NCBI GenBank assembly: GCA_036852015.1
Contig: JAANDG010000315.1
Span: forward strand, 46,001-110,000
DNA: 64,000 nt
Direction: 5' to 3'
Origin: Pelodera strongyloides
Taxonomy: Eukaryota > Nematoda > Chromadorea > Rhabditida > Rhabditidae
Numbering within the stretch: position 1 is the first letter of the stretch; every line of letters begins with the position of its first letter. Of this stretch, positions 1 through 38,280 are shown piece by piece. Below the pieces are notes generated by a model that was given only the letters and a program-made list of their open reading frames with translations, was not told the DNA's origin and ran no database searches. The translations under genes and the position numbers were made by a program.

Positions 1-776
1 TGAAGCTCAGTGATTCCTCTACCCGCCGACTAAATGAATGGCAATAGGGGTCATTGGCTAGACTGCTAGACACTGAAAACTCACTTTCCAGACATCAAGT
101 TGTGTTGAACTCTTGAGGTTCAGTATTCACTAATCCTCAGTCTACTCCTTTAGAATTAAGCCACAATGTGGTGAAAAGAGGGTCCAGACGATCTCATTCA
201 AATATTCAAATCTGGCGCGTAGAAGTTGGCGGACCCCAGCCGTACCGCGGCCCGTACGTACCGAACACGAAGGGGTACAAAAAGAGACGCTTAATCATCA
301 CAGTCTACCACCACTCAACGCTTCATCGTAACCTTTAGTGAGGGACCGAGAATCCAGCAACATGTTTGAAAAAAGAAGATATATACCTGCTTATGCTACG
401 CTGACTAACGTAAGTCTAATTGTAAGTATCGAGCCTAAGCGTATCCAAACAACACTATATAAAGAAAACACCAATGCGCGCCAAAATAGAATTCCTCACT
501 TTCCACTGCACAGGTAATCTTTCCATGTGGAATCTTCAGTCGCACGGGAATGTTCCAAGCTTGAGGATACCATAACCATGCCAAACAACCATACCAAACA
601 ACCATACCAAAGACAATACCGAACACCGTACCCGTACCCTTATCTCGGCACCATATCACAGCGTGACCCAGACATAACGGACACATTCGTGCCCATATTG
701 TTATTTATAACCCGCACTTAGAGGCCAGACAGCCTGACCTGACCGACCAAAGACCATACAAGCTACACGGACATCT

Positions 777-943
777 TAAAGCGAAATAGCGGCCGGTTTT
801 TGAAACGCACAGTGGACACCTGTGCAATGAACATAAATTATAATAAAAATCGAGCTAAATTCAATTCGAGCAAATTAGCATAAATACTTAAGGATTTAGT
901 TGTCCACGATGCGTTTCAATAAGCGGCCAGTTTTTCGCTTTCA
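777..943. mobile_element. TTAAAGCGAAA palindromic element
   Basis: Non-autonomous element of the most common family here. Typical copy: about 180 bases, TTAA at both ends, termini TTAAAGCGAAATACCGG then GGTTTTTGAAACGCATCG, mirrored at the far end. This copy is diverged. Confidence 0.7.
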
Positions 944-1430
944 ACCGTTTGATGGTGTGTATCTGGTGCACTTAAGTATATTTGATCAGTAAACTACATT
1001 TTATGGGTAAGAATGATGTTTGGGGCTGCGTATCAACCCAAAATTAAGACCAAGCTTACTACTTACAACTGTCTGAGACTGGTACTAAGTAAATCTAACT
1101 ATATCTATGCCAAGGGCCTGACAGTTAAGTCAATAGTTAAGTTAACACTTATTCTTAGCAAAACTACATACCACACACGATCCACCCACATTCAGACAGC
1201 CGTCATAAAACCACCCGCTAAATAATATCGGAAATGGCATAAGAACGAACATTATGTCGTACATATGTCTATAGATTTTCAATATTTATGCGACAGCGTT
1301 CCTTGTTAATTTCCTTTTTTTGCAGATCGCAATCCATTCACTAATAATCAATTGGTTTGTCTGCAGTGTCTGTTGCAGACAACATCACCTATATACAGTA
1401 AGGGGGTGACAGAATCAGAGGGACGCGCAA

Positions 1431-1597
1431 TTAAAGCGAAATACCACCCGGTTTTTGAAAAGCGCCGTGGACAACTGCATTCTTACGTATGCTATTTTTC
1501 TCGATTTTTTATTCTAATTTATTGTCATTTGCATAGGCTGAATGAGAATTCAGGTGTAATCGATGTGCTTCAAAAACGGACCGGTACTTCGCTTTAA
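1431..1597. mobile_element. TTAAAGCGAAA palindromic element
   Basis: Both termini present; left end TTAAAGCGAAATACCACC, right end ends CTTCGCTTTAA. Beyond the 3'-most qars-1 exon found. Confidence 0.75.
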
Positions 1598-2578
1598 AGA
1601 GAGCGTTGAGAATTTCGATAGAGCTCGGTTACTCATCTCCGTACGTTTATTAGTGTAAATTTCCATTTTCCTTACATGCTAACCAGCTCTATGTACATTG
1701 GCATGTACATAGTAGTATCTTTCTCCATTTTCTTTACTTTTCATCAAAACCAACAACTAACGGCAGGGTTTCATCGAAAATGGTCACTTCCTTATAATCA
1801 TGTCCCAAACACAAACTTACAACCCGCGAATTAGATAACCGCATCGTATGTCTGTCCCAAGCCCCACCCACACCAGACACCCCCTTAGCCCTTAGTACCC
1901 TAACACTCCCACGCTCAATAAAAACCCTCCACCATCATCCCATTCATAAAGAGCGCGCCAAAAAAGTCAAAAGACCATTTTTCACTTTTCAAAAATCTGT
2001 ATTGTATTTGATGTATACAGTCACCCCGCTCCGAAACCATATACCATACTTATATTCCCACAAAGAGTAGACACATTCAAACCGCGTTCCCATTGTCAAA
2101 AAACGAGGAGGAATGGTCTATCGGGCATTCGTCGTTTGCAGGAGAACAAAAAATGGGCAATAAATATGTCTGCAACGGAGCACACCAGGATCAATCAGCA
2201 TTCAACGTGTATATACATGTGCATCGACATCGATAAAGTCGTTAGACACGCCGCTTACAAGGGACGATTTCCATTTACAAGACTTCCGTACAACGGTCTG
2301 TCTGACATAACTAGTTTAAGTTTGCAATTCCAAAAAAAAATGTGACACGAAGAGTACGGGGGTGGTTTGGGCGGCGTGGGTGGCAAACTACCATACAATC
2401 TTCCAACAGTCATCTAGTCGTATATAGATTCCAAATCAAAGGACAAGCTTGGCATTAAGTAAAATATCCTACCTCCTACCTACCCAAGGAACACCTCCCA
2501 CAGACATCATTAACTTAAAATCAAACTTTTTCCTTGATGCCATCTACTATATGCCAAAATAACTCGATTCGAGCTTGA

Positions 2579-2579
2579 C

Positions 2580-2662
<83 letters not shown>
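2579..2662. repeat. (ATA)n trinucleotide repeat
   Basis: About 27 units with one AAC interruption, eleven bases beyond the donor of the last recognised qars-1 exon. Confidence 0.95.
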
Positions 2663-2664
<2 letters not shown>

Positions 2665-2671
2665 TACCCAC

Positions 2672-28472
<25,801 letters not shown>

Positions 28473-28929
28473 TTTTACCCTGAAATAAAGCTGAAGATGT
28501 GCGTGCACGCTGAGAAAATAACACAGAGTGAATAACGAAACAATGCATGACGAAACTTATAAGGGGAATTGTGCAACATGACATCATCATGACGTCACTA
28601 CGCAAATACATGTAAGCAATCTTATTTGTTAACTATAACATATAAGAAGAATGCAAAACTGGAGAATGGGAAAATATAACGATTGATAACAACTATGTTA
28701 TGTGAAAATTGTACTAGCTTTTTCAGCTTTTTGTTTATTTGCTGTAGACGGAATCTTGATCTTCTTTGCGCCTTAGTCGGTATACCATTAATAAAGTGTT
28801 CATATCATAAAATCATCCAACTTAAAAAGAAAGACCACAGGCCACAGTTGGAAAAGCCATACAAACTTTTGGTGGTAGGATTTGCGCGCCAAAAGTACGC
28901 GTAATTACAAATTACGAAAACTTAGGTGA

Positions 28930-29480
28930 AAAACAGGAATTAAAATTTAAAAAAACTATTTTTGCACTTTGCTACAAAAATATAATATGTTAAACTTAAT
29001 GGAATTTAATAAAAATGATTTGCTAAAAAATTCAAAGTTTTCTGAACATTTTGAGACCATTGCCAGCTCCTGAAACCCAGTAGCCGCTGAGAAAAAGTTC
29101 GCACCGTTATTCATGTCGAGACACAGAATTTTTTACATCAACCTTTGATACAAAAATAGAATATAATAAACTTTATAAAAGTGTAAGGAAAAATTTTGCT
29201 AAAAAATTCAGATTGTTCTGAAGGTTTTGAGACCTTTGCCAGGTCCTCAGACCCAATGGGCACTGAGAAAAAGTTCGCACCGTAATTCGTGTCTGTGATT
29301 TTTCGAGTGTCAAACATGAGAACTAACGTTTAAACTAATTTTCTGTATTTTAAACTGAATGAATTTCAATAAAAGTTGTTTGCTAAAAAATATAGGATAT
29401 TCGGAACATATTTCGACTATTTGCAACGTCCACTAACCCTTGGAGGCCGAGAAAAAGTTCGCACCGTTATTCACCATGCA
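28930..29480. repeat. Three-unit tandem repeat, about 175-bp period
   Basis: The block GAGAAAAAGTTCGCACCGT recurs at about 29091, 29265 and 29451, each preceded by similar TTTGCTAAAAAAT and TTTGAGACC-like text. Upstream of qars-1; no ORF. Confidence 0.65.
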
Positions 29481-29784
29481 TTACTGGCGGAAGTGGTAAA
29501 CGCGCGCATTGTAACCCGCAAGTGCAGGCGTATATTATAAGGAGGGACAGAGACAATGTAGAGAAAGAGAAACTATGATTATGGAAAGTGTAGATCCTTT
29601 TTCCAGTTTCTTTTTACGTTTGGTTATTTATATTAATAGTCAAACATAATTAAAGTTATTATGACATACATATTAAGTTTCAGTGTAAATACAGAAAATT
29701 ATTTGCAGGCACTCGCTGTTTTCCGTAATTACATGAAATCCGAAATCTTATGTTGAAATCTCTAACACATGATAATACTAACAT

Positions 29785-30356
29785 CAGTTGTGTGGTTACG
29801 TTGTCCAAGAGCACCAGCTCTTGGCAAGGTCCATACGATAAAGAATAATGGCTAAACTCTGTGCATGCACATTATATACACAGTATATATCTATTTAGAA
29901 TCACTAGCGGCGGGGCGGCCTCTAGCTATTTCTAGTTTATTAACACATGCGGCTACCAACATCAGTTGTGTGTGTGCAATGACCTCTACAACTCAACTAC
30001 AACTCTTTTCATTATTATGTTAACTGGATTAGCTCAATATTCTTCAACCAAGTAAGCAGATATGAGTGCCTACGATGTATGTGCTAAGGAAACGTCTGAA
30101 GATTGTACAACGTCCCACACGAGCAGACAACGCGAAACGTTTGCCAGCCAGTATGCGGACTACAATACCAGAGGAGCCAGGCATTTCGGGTGTAGAACTA
30201 GCTAGCGGCCGGCCCCGCCGCCACCCATTCTACGTAGAATATATCTGTATATATATATATTATGTTGTAGATATTTTAATATATATAAGCCATATACTTT
30301 ATCCTTGGACCATGGCCAAGAGCGTGTGCTCTTGGTCAGCGTAGCATACACAACTG
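29785..30356. mobile_element. Inverted-repeat element of about 570 bases
   Basis: Left end CAGTTGTGTGG followed by a CCAAGAGCA block; right end TGCTCTTGG then CACAACTG, its reverse complement, over about 60 bases with mismatches. An inner pair around CTAGCGGC at about 29904 and GCCGGCCCC at about 30190 also pairs. No ORF of interest. Confidence 0.6.
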
Positions 30357-31159
30357 TGGAGTAGTAGGAGTATGTGTTAGTAAACAACATAAGATAAGAG
30401 AAGTGCAATTATCTAAAGGACGACTAACTATGAACGTATCACACACACACCACACACCTAAGTACAAAGCAATTAATCACTTGCAACTTCTCCTCACTTA
30501 CACGGGCATAGGGCCTAGTGTATGTTGTAGGTGGCGCACGGCCACAGAGTGGCCCTGGTTGAGCTATGCGTCAGTGTGGTGATCCCAAATTTTGCGGGCA
30601 TTTTCCTTGCTCGTCCATCAGACGCGCCGACTTTCCTATTTCTCTCAAGAAATTAGGCGAGGAATAGTTATTTCGGACTCCATGTAGGCACTCACCTCAC
30701 CGGCCAAGTTTCCTCAATTGAAGTCTGAATGACAACCCTGCGTGGATTATCGACCTACACCTCTCAGCCTCTCACGCCGATCACAAAAGGAGTTGTTTTG
30801 CTGAGAAATTAATTAGAACAGAGATGGGACATATCTTCCTCTTATTGTTAGAGGCTAACAGAGAGCTTCCGACAGGCGTACTACCTTTGAGTTGAATAGA
30901 TAACGGTGATGAGTTTTGTTGACATGAAACTGTGCTGGGCTATCAGTGAAATAAAATGATATACATCTGTTATCGTTGTCCATTTACCTAATGCCCTAAA
31001 TGCGATGATAAAAAAAGTATTCTCAGCCAGTCTATTTTTTCGTCACAGATCATAAGAAGGCAATAAAAATGGTTACCCCAATCAAGTAAACTTATCACCT
31101 CCTTCCCTCATTTCTTTAACTACTTATTTATAGATGTGTCTTGATCGATTGATCTGTTT

Positions 31160-31816
31160 AGTTATCCACGATAAGAACACCCAAAAAAGATGGACACTGT
31201 CATCACCCAGAATGTTCTCGACAGTGTTTGTACTGGGTTTTCCGCTGCCAGGAATTGTTCTTCAGAATGTAAAACAGTCAATGAACGTCAGTCGTCGTCA
31301 GAAGTTTAGAAGACAAGGCATCTGGAGGACGCGTGGAGCTTTCCAGCATGTTCTCCAGATGCGAATCCATTCAAAACTCATTTGGCGGTACTTTTGTGGA
31401 AACTGTGCACAAAAGCACACTTTTTCGACGGTCGAACATCAGCTTCACGCCTCCGGGCGACGTCAGAATTCTCCAGAATCGCGCCTCTTCGAAGCGCCAC
31501 CGAGAATTTGGCCTTGACGCAGAATAAGAAGGACCTGCCGATCACTAATTTATGCAATCAAGCTCTTTATCACTTTAATTTTTAAATAAATTATAATTTT
31601 CACGGGTGTTCCTTTACGTATGAAACAGTTGCAAAAACGACCCTTTTGGTTCAAGAATTCCTTCTGGCGAGATTCTGAATATTTTATTCTAAATTTTCTT
31701 GTACAGGACAAGTTTTCCACGCTGAATCCAATGGTGTGACTCATTTGAACCGTTTCTGCCATTTTTGGCCCGAAAACGAATTTGTTTGGGTGTTCTTATT
31801 CTTATGAAACGCACTG
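31160..31816 (+). mobile_element. Decayed mariner/Tc1-like transposon
   Basis: Inverted ends share AAGAACACCCAAA (left about 31174, right about 31786), and the right end reads inward as TA then CAGTGCGTTTCATAAG, like mariner-family termini. Between them one frame keeps FPACSPDANPF near 31345, matching the SPDLNP block around the third catalytic Asp of mariner transposases. The rest is broken by frameshifts, so it is non-functional. Confidence 0.6.
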
Positions 31817-32243
31817 TATGTCAATCAACAAATATATCCAGTTCGCACAGTTAATATTTACAAAGTTGTTTTATTTTGCAAATGTTATAAAAGGACTAAG
31901 AACACAATAAGCATTGTTTAGTGTAAAACTTTCCAATTTGGTATATATGCTGCATCATAATTACCGTAGATTTGGGCGCACCCCAAAATTGTTATAAACG
32001 CACAACCGCGCCTGCCACACCCCCTCTAAGGCGGGTGTTTTACCAACTGTGAGGCAGGCCGCGGCGCAGGCAAAAAACGAAGTCGACGACCATTTTCCGA
32101 AAATGTTGACAAATTGTGTGTGGCTACGGTAATGTAGTGTGCAACATCGCACAATACCGTAGCCAAAATACCGTAATGTGAACAATTTTTATTAATTTTA
32201 CTGTAAGTTACCAAAAACACAAAGAATTTATAAAGCTTTATTA

Positions 32244-33231
32244 TTATGCATGTTCTTCCAATAGGGAAACTTTCTTTCCGGTCTTTTCAAGTGCTTTTTT
32301 CACGTCTCCGGCTGGCAGCTCGCTGATGACCGTTATCTTCTTGGTTGCGACGTCGATGTCCACTACTTTCACTTTGTCTCCTGAAAGTGAAAAATTACTT
32401 AATTTATAGCCCTGACGACATAAACTAGACCAAAAGTATTTGCAGCTGTCAGATAGTTAAACTTATCAAGTCGTAACGAATAACGAAAAGTCTGTTCGGC
32501 GGCTGACTCGGCGAGCTGCGTTGGTGTTGACATAGACAAAATAAAAAGAGGATTAAACTAGATTAAATGACATGTAGTGAAACACTATTTGAAAGGTGCG
32601 CTTGTGGCAGGTTCTGAGAAACGGAGGTGACTGCGCTCCCTTGGACCCAAGTAGCGTAACAACGCGAAACTCGGCGAGTGCGCGGCGAAAAAAAAGGTTC
32701 GCCCACTTTTCGCCAGACGCTCGCCTGGTATGCCCAGAAAAAGTGCGGCACACCGACAGGACTAAAATGTGAATTTACGCAGATACAGATAAAAGGGCTT
32801 TCGTCCAATCTTCGCCCGGTTTTCGCGGAAAGGTAGCCAGTGAACTCGCCCGGACAGGCGAGAATCCGGCGAAGACTGGGCGAACCCCTTTTTTTCGCCG
32901 CGCACCAACCGAGTTTCGTCAGTGAATGATCACAACCATAAGTGAGAGCAAGCTCATTGTGAAGTACCCTCCACAAAGTATGATAATGCGGTTTGCAAGT
33001 ATCCCAAAAACTCGATGTGATTCTGTCAACTACCGTGTTTCTGCACGAACCCTGCATGCATAATATGAAAAAAATATTCTCGTGTAGTTCCAAGATACGG
33101 TAAATTTTCAGCACGCTTGCAAACCTACTTGAATATTACAGCTTACCTCCCAGTTTCGCCAACACCTTCCTCGCAGTATTTGCACATCCGTTGCACGTCA
33201 TCGCCATTTCAAAAACCAACGTTTTTGCCAT
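32244..33231 (-). CDS. cuc-1: ATX1-type copper chaperone
   Basis: Small cytosolic copper carrier that hands Cu(I) to the secretory-pathway copper ATPase. There are two coding exons, 33231-33147 and 32380-32244, joined in phase 1, giving 73 residues, the usual size for the family. Residues about 11-16 form the MTCNGC metal-binding motif, followed by the alpha-1 helix ANTARKVLAKLG. The second exon gives the DVATKKITVISELPAGDVKKALEKTG part of the ferredoxin-like fold in the expected order (VDIDVATKKITV, then LPAGDVKKALEKTG). The ATG lies four bases after a TTTCAG acceptor, consistent with trans-splicing. AATAAA follows the TAA closely. The only coding exon with the copper site is flanked on both sides by copies of the same palindromic element (32990-33126 and 33277-33420). 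Confidence 0.93.
32615..32925. repeat. GGCGAAGACTGGGCGA repeat, copy 1
   Basis: Palindromic, GC-richer segment with GCGAAACTCGGCGA at one side and TTTTTCGCCGCGC at the other. Shares GGCGAAGACTGGGCGA and the CGAAACTCGGCG core with 42690-42945. Inside the cuc-1 intron. Confidence 0.5.
32990..33126. mobile_element. GGTTTGCAAGTAT palindromic element, copy 1
   Basis: Inverted ends GGTTTGCAAGTATCCC and its mirror at 33111-33126; middle contains TACGGTAAATTTTCAG-type sequence common to all copies. In the cuc-1 intron, 20 bases from exon 1. Confidence 0.75.
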
Positions 33232-33276
33232 TTTCTGAAATCAATCTGACAATATTTACATGCATGTTAGATATTA

Positions 33277-33420
33277 TGGGGTTTGCAAGTATGCTGAAAA
33301 TTTACCGTATACACACGAGAATATTTTTTTTAATTTTTCATATTATATATGCAAGTTTCGTGCAGAAATACGGTAACATTTCCAGAATCACACCGAATTT
33401 TTGGGATACTTGCAAACCCC
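33277..33420. mobile_element. GGTTTGCAAGTAT palindromic element, copy 2
   Basis: Ends GGGGTTTGCAAGTAT and mirror; 46 bases upstream of the cuc-1 start codon, opposite side of exon 1 from copy 1. Confidence 0.8.
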
Positions 33421-34277
33421 ACTTGGAATGAAAATGGATGTTATGCGTAAAGAAAATTACGCTTTGAAAAGAGCATTCTAGTGGCCCACGCGAACTGAAG
33501 GGTGTATTTTGATTCTAGTTTACCAATATTTTTTAGAAACGGAGGATTGCTACCTCTTTGATAGCACTCAAAGGTAACACGTCGGTTCATAAACATAAAT
33601 ATTGAATACGTCAGTTTCAAGGCTAACGGAAGCTTATTAGTAGAGCAAGACTGAACGCTAAGCGTTCAGCTGATATCATTATCAGTAGTAAGTCAAGTGC
33701 AGTAAAAATACGTCAACCATACCGGAATTTTTTCTAGTGCCCGTTGTAAAGAGTTGTAAAAAACTTGTTTTGTGGAAGCGTTATACTATACTGATTAAGC
33801 AATAAGCAATGAAGATCGCGTTGTAATGTGCATCACAGAACATACGGTTGAGAAATCAACATTCATCATTCCGACTGTGAACAGTTATGCATGTTAGAAA
33901 GATATTTTATTTTTATCACAGGAAAATGTCCATGCCACAGAAAAACCGTCTGTTGCGGGTCACTAAACGATTTTCTTGAGAAAAACCATTTGGTGACTAC
34001 TCACCGTGACCACATAGTGACCATATGGCGACCAGTTTTTGAGAATACTTGGTCACGGCGAGGCTGCAAAGTGGACATCAACTGATTTGACCAACTAAAA
34101 AACCGGGAACTGTCCTCAAATGGGGTCCCCCGCTTCCGGTGATAAGTAAAAAATACCTTTGATGCGTTGTTTACTCTTAGTTGAGTGTACACTGAATGTT
34201 TACTTGGATTTTCTACAGAAGTTGTATCTTGGACTTGGAGTCCGTTTCACATCGACTCTGCTCGATCAACGAATCGT

Positions 34278-34482
34278 ATTATATAAAGGAGAAAGGTTTA
34301 TTTGCCTCATGTCGGAAACGAAATCCATAATACGTTTCAAGGATTTGGTATAAACAGTCCAACTTTTCGCAACTCCAAAATAAGCAAAATGAGTCTCAGA
34401 CTATAGGCAATACGCTTCAGACGTTTGCCCATTTTTGTGAGGCTTTGAAGTACGCCTCAGGCGGCGATAGCCGTCTGGTATG
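34278..34482. repeat. Dispersed repeat ending GCCGTCTGGTA, copy 1
   Basis: Shares ATATAAAGGAGAA start, TACGCTTCAGACGTTT middle and GATAGCCGTCTGGTA end with 49279-49484. A partial relative (GCTTCAGGCGGCGTGAGCC) is at about 5711. Confidence 0.55.
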
Positions 34483-34633
34483 AAATATTTGTGAGAATTT
34501 GCATCACACACGCACTCGTGACACTCATTCTATTGATAAACATATTGTAAAACAAAGGAGTAATTGAATGTTGAAGAGGTTATTAGTGATAATCTCGTCA
34601 CTATTTTAGAAACCTTTATTTCTAGCAAAGAAT

Positions 34634-34783
34634 GGGGTTTGCAAGTATACTGAAAATTTACCGCATCTTGGAACTACACGAGAATATTTTTTTTAATTTT
34701 CCATATTATATATGCAGGTTTCGTGCAGAAATACGGTAGTATTGACAGAATCACACCGAGTTTTTGGTATACTTGCAAACCCC
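34634..34783. mobile_element. GGTTTGCAAGTAT palindromic element, copy 3
   Basis: Nearly the same as copy 2, with ends GGGGTTTGCAAGTATAC and mirror. Between cuc-1 and the guanylate cyclase. Confidence 0.82.
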
Positions 34784-35241
34784 AAAAATCTCCAACACTA
34801 CTTTTGCTCTCGGAAATTTGCATATAATACATGGGAATGCAGTTGTCAAGCGTAGTTCAACTCATGAGTTTTGGATCTTTTCCACAACAAGTTATTATTG
34901 TTATTGCAATCCCGGTTTATTTTTCCGTGTGTTTATTTTTTTGTATGCGCAAATTAAGAAGACCTTTATTTGTAGCATATATTTCTGATGTGCTAAACCC
35001 TTGAACCATAAACGAGGCAAAACTATGTACCTTCCTCGGTGAAAGAACAAACTTTATGTTTATGCTTTAAATGGATACATTTTAAAACCAAAACTCGTAA
35101 GGTTTCACTAGGTAAAAGTTAAACGCACACTTCCGGGCATCACGAATAGCTTAAAAACATAAATAAGGAGGAGTTTTTGAAAAGCTTCAAGTTTGGAATT
35201 TAAGTCGAGCTCAAATCAGAAAACATACCGTACGATCTAGA

Positions 35242-38200
35242 ATGAACTACCCAACTTTTTTACTACTGTATGTAGGATATTTTCTTTTTCTCACCGAAGG
35301 ACAAGCGCAGGTAATATAGATTAACTATTCTAAAGTTACCATGCATGCGCAGTTATAGTAACACTATAACCATTTGGGATCAACATATTGAGTTTAAAGG
35401 ATAGGATATACATATACTTACATGCACCTGTTTCTTTCTTTACTAGATAGTTAACCATTATAAAAAAACAATTAGCTTAGAATATGACACCATTCCTTCA
35501 TTCCACAGTGGATGTCTCAATGTATTCAATTGTATCCAAGGGTGTGCAAGGGTGTCCAGGGGTGTCCAAGGGTGTTCGATAGTGTCAATGGTGTCGAGTG
35601 CACATAGTTGTTTGAGCGTGTGAGTGTCACAGTGTAATATTCAAAAGCAGAATTTAGTGCAAAAGTAAAATTCGTAAAATTCAGGTAACTGGGCCTACTA
35701 CACCCCCTATAAATGGAAGAAAAACATTTCAGATCGGAATGATCGGTCAGTTTTTTTGCTAAACAGTTAATATTCAAATTATTACTTACAGTGTGTGGCA
35801 GATAGAGAGAGAGAGAGAGATAGACTATCACAGAAACCTATGTATACATATGCTTATTTCTAGAAATATTACATATGTAATTAGCAATTACAGTAACCGA
35901 GGTGCGCCCAGGAGAAATCGGCTTTTCGAGTACAGGCGGTGTAATTCCAATGGCAATTGATGAAGTGCGCAAGCGGCAATTGCTAGACAATGTGGACTTT
36001 GAGTGGGTAATTAGGTAATTAGCATATGGGCATGACGCTCGTATACGGTAGGGCCATATGAAAAGGTGATAATTGCCGAAACCACAGAAAAAGCGTCGCT
36101 GGCCCGTCACTAAATGGTTTTAACCGAAAAAACTATTTGGTGACTGGCTAGTGACCATTTGGTAACGGTTTGCGATGCAATTTGGTCACCACATGGTCAT
36201 GAAGTGGTCACCCAGTCCCATGAAGAAAAAAAAACAGTGACCCGTCACCAAATTGGGTTCCCCCATTGGCCCCATTTCCTGTGGGCTGCAAAACTACACG
36301 GAAATTGCTTTCATTACGGGCCTTTCGTGCTTTATCGGTATCACCCTGATGATATTTACTATTTTTCCAAAAATATGATAGATTGACTCTGTGTTTTAAT
36401 ACAATTTGTAGAAGTTCATTGTAAATATCTTATTTAAACACCAATTAAGGTTTAAACTTAAACTGTCGCATTTATTGCCAAAACTTCAGATTTGATCAAA
36501 AAAAAATTAAGATTTATTGTCAACTACACAAACTGCGACGAGCCGACTGCCGCAGCGGTGGCTGTATCCCAAATAAGAGACATTGGCGTCGATGCGATCA
36601 TTGGCCCACCGTGCACAACTTGTGAGGCTTTATATTATTTATTGGAAACCCAACTAGGCGCCACTCTATTTTCGGAGTAAACATGGGCCCTAATCTTATT
36701 TCATTTCTAACTAGCCTTTACGATTCAAATGATTACTTCAAAGAGGAAACAATGTGTGCTCAAAGCTTCGAGCTACCTGTTAAATTCATAGGTGTACTTC
36801 AAATGGATGGGGTTAGTTCTACATACGCCTTTTTGAATATTCAAATATTCAAAATGGTGCAAGTTGAACTGACGACATCTCTTTAAAGGTGGAGTGTTCA
36901 GGACTTTTGTAGCGCGGCATTGGACTGGCACTTATGCAATTAGATTCCTCAGAAAAAGGGCAATTTTGAAACTTTCTATGCTTTCGAGAAAATATGCATC
37001 ATTTCAACGAGGTCCAATAAAGGCTTACAATTAGTGAAGCGTAACACAGTGCCGTTGAAACTCGACGATATATCAACAATTTTCCTAGCTTGCAGTATAT
37101 CGCATGGTTTTGTAACGCACATTGAGCAACTGTGGTGCCGTCTTCGGTGTTTCCCCACATAATGACATCAATCTTGCATAGAACCCAGCTGTCCAGGATG
37201 TGTTTCACAAACTACGTACCATACCGCTTCTACTTAAATATTGCATGACCTTGTTGTCTTTTCAGCTGCCATACCGGTCGCTATGCTCGCCTCTTACTAC
37301 AAAGTCCCGCAGATCACTTGGGCCTACACCACGGCACAAACGTTATCGGACGACGACAGATTTCCTTACCTTAGCACCCTTACATCCAATTCGTTGCAGT
37401 AGGTATTGGTACACGTATACAGAGGCCGTTTTCACAAAACTTTAACGCTGGAATAGGTTACAGGCGTCTCCTGTTTAGCGAAAACGATGTTGTTTCCGAG
37501 TCAAAGAATTTGGTTCCACACAAGCAGCCAACCGGTGTATTTTTCATGTCATTTCATTTTATTTCATACACTATTGGTATTTATTGAGTCTCTTTCATGC
37601 TCGGCTACTCGTTTGTTTCCGTCCTTGGCCTATACGACTGGTATGAATTTGTGATAGTCTACGTGGAGGACGACATGGGATACTGCGTGAACGCCGTAGC
37701 CGACATCGAAGTAAGGTTTAATTTCTACTTTCCTCTAAATGTGAGATGCTAAGTGGTTTTGAAGCGGAAACAAACTTCTTGACTGTTCAGTTCAGGCACA
37801 TAATGGAACAATAATAGGGAATATGTTGCAAAGCACGCAATGGCGCGATGGCGCTTTCAAGCGAACTACCGGCCGGTTTTTGAAACACGCTCGTGGACAT
37901 CTGCATTCTTATACATTTGTGCAAAGTGGGGTCGAATTGTGGTCGATGTTTTATTCTAATTTATGCTCATTATATGATGCATAATAATGGAGGTGTACTC
38001 GATGTGTTTCAAAAAACCAGCCGGTATTTCGCTTTAAACAAAATGAACCCATGGGTCGTTGTTCTTTTTAGACGGCAATTCAAGATGCCTCATCTTATAC
38101 TTCAAATATGGTCGACCGGGTTAGAGTGAGCATGCAAGCAACTCAACAGGAATTGAACGTGGCACTCGCGAGAATGAAGACCAAGTCAAGAAGTGGGAAT

Positions 38201-38249
38201 TTGAAGTTGTGTGTGTGTGTGTGTGTGTTGTGTGTGTGTGTGTGTGTGT

Positions 38250-38280
<31 letters not shown>

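Larger units (their letters stand above)
1..2671. other. Left flank: no gene recognised
   Basis: This should hold the last short qars-1 exon or the intron leading to it, but I could not identify it on the minus strand. Apart from two TTAAAGCGAAA elements and the (ATA)n tract, I see nothing with coding character. Confidence 0.6.
28480..32243. other. Intergenic region upstream of qars-1
   Basis: Holds the three-unit tandem repeat, the inverted-repeat element at 29785-30356, an uncharacterised unique stretch at 30.4-31.1 kb and the mariner relic. The qars-1 promoter should lie here, but no specific motif can be named. Confidence 0.6.
33421..35241. other. Intergenic region between cuc-1 and the guanylate cyclase
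   Basis: The two genes are divergent, so both promoters should lie here. Only dispersed repeats are recognisable, including a CGTCACTAAA/TTTGGTGACT sequence at 33.95-34.05 kb also seen at 36.08-36.25 kb. Confidence 0.6.

Noticed and set aside
90..125. Possible last qars-1 exon on the minus strand (reads EFNTT then stop)
   Set aside because: No acceptor upstream and poor match to the expected VFNRT; the true last exon remains unplaced.
32563..33114. Minus-strand frame of 183 codons inside the cuc-1 intron
   Set aside because: Runs through two repeat elements; the intron is well defined by the chaperone exons on either side.
36622..36680. Extension of guanylate cyclase exon 3 to the stop at 36678-36680
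   Set aside because: The donor GTGAGG after 36621 joins exon 4 in frame to give [17 protein letters not shown], the expected family sequence.
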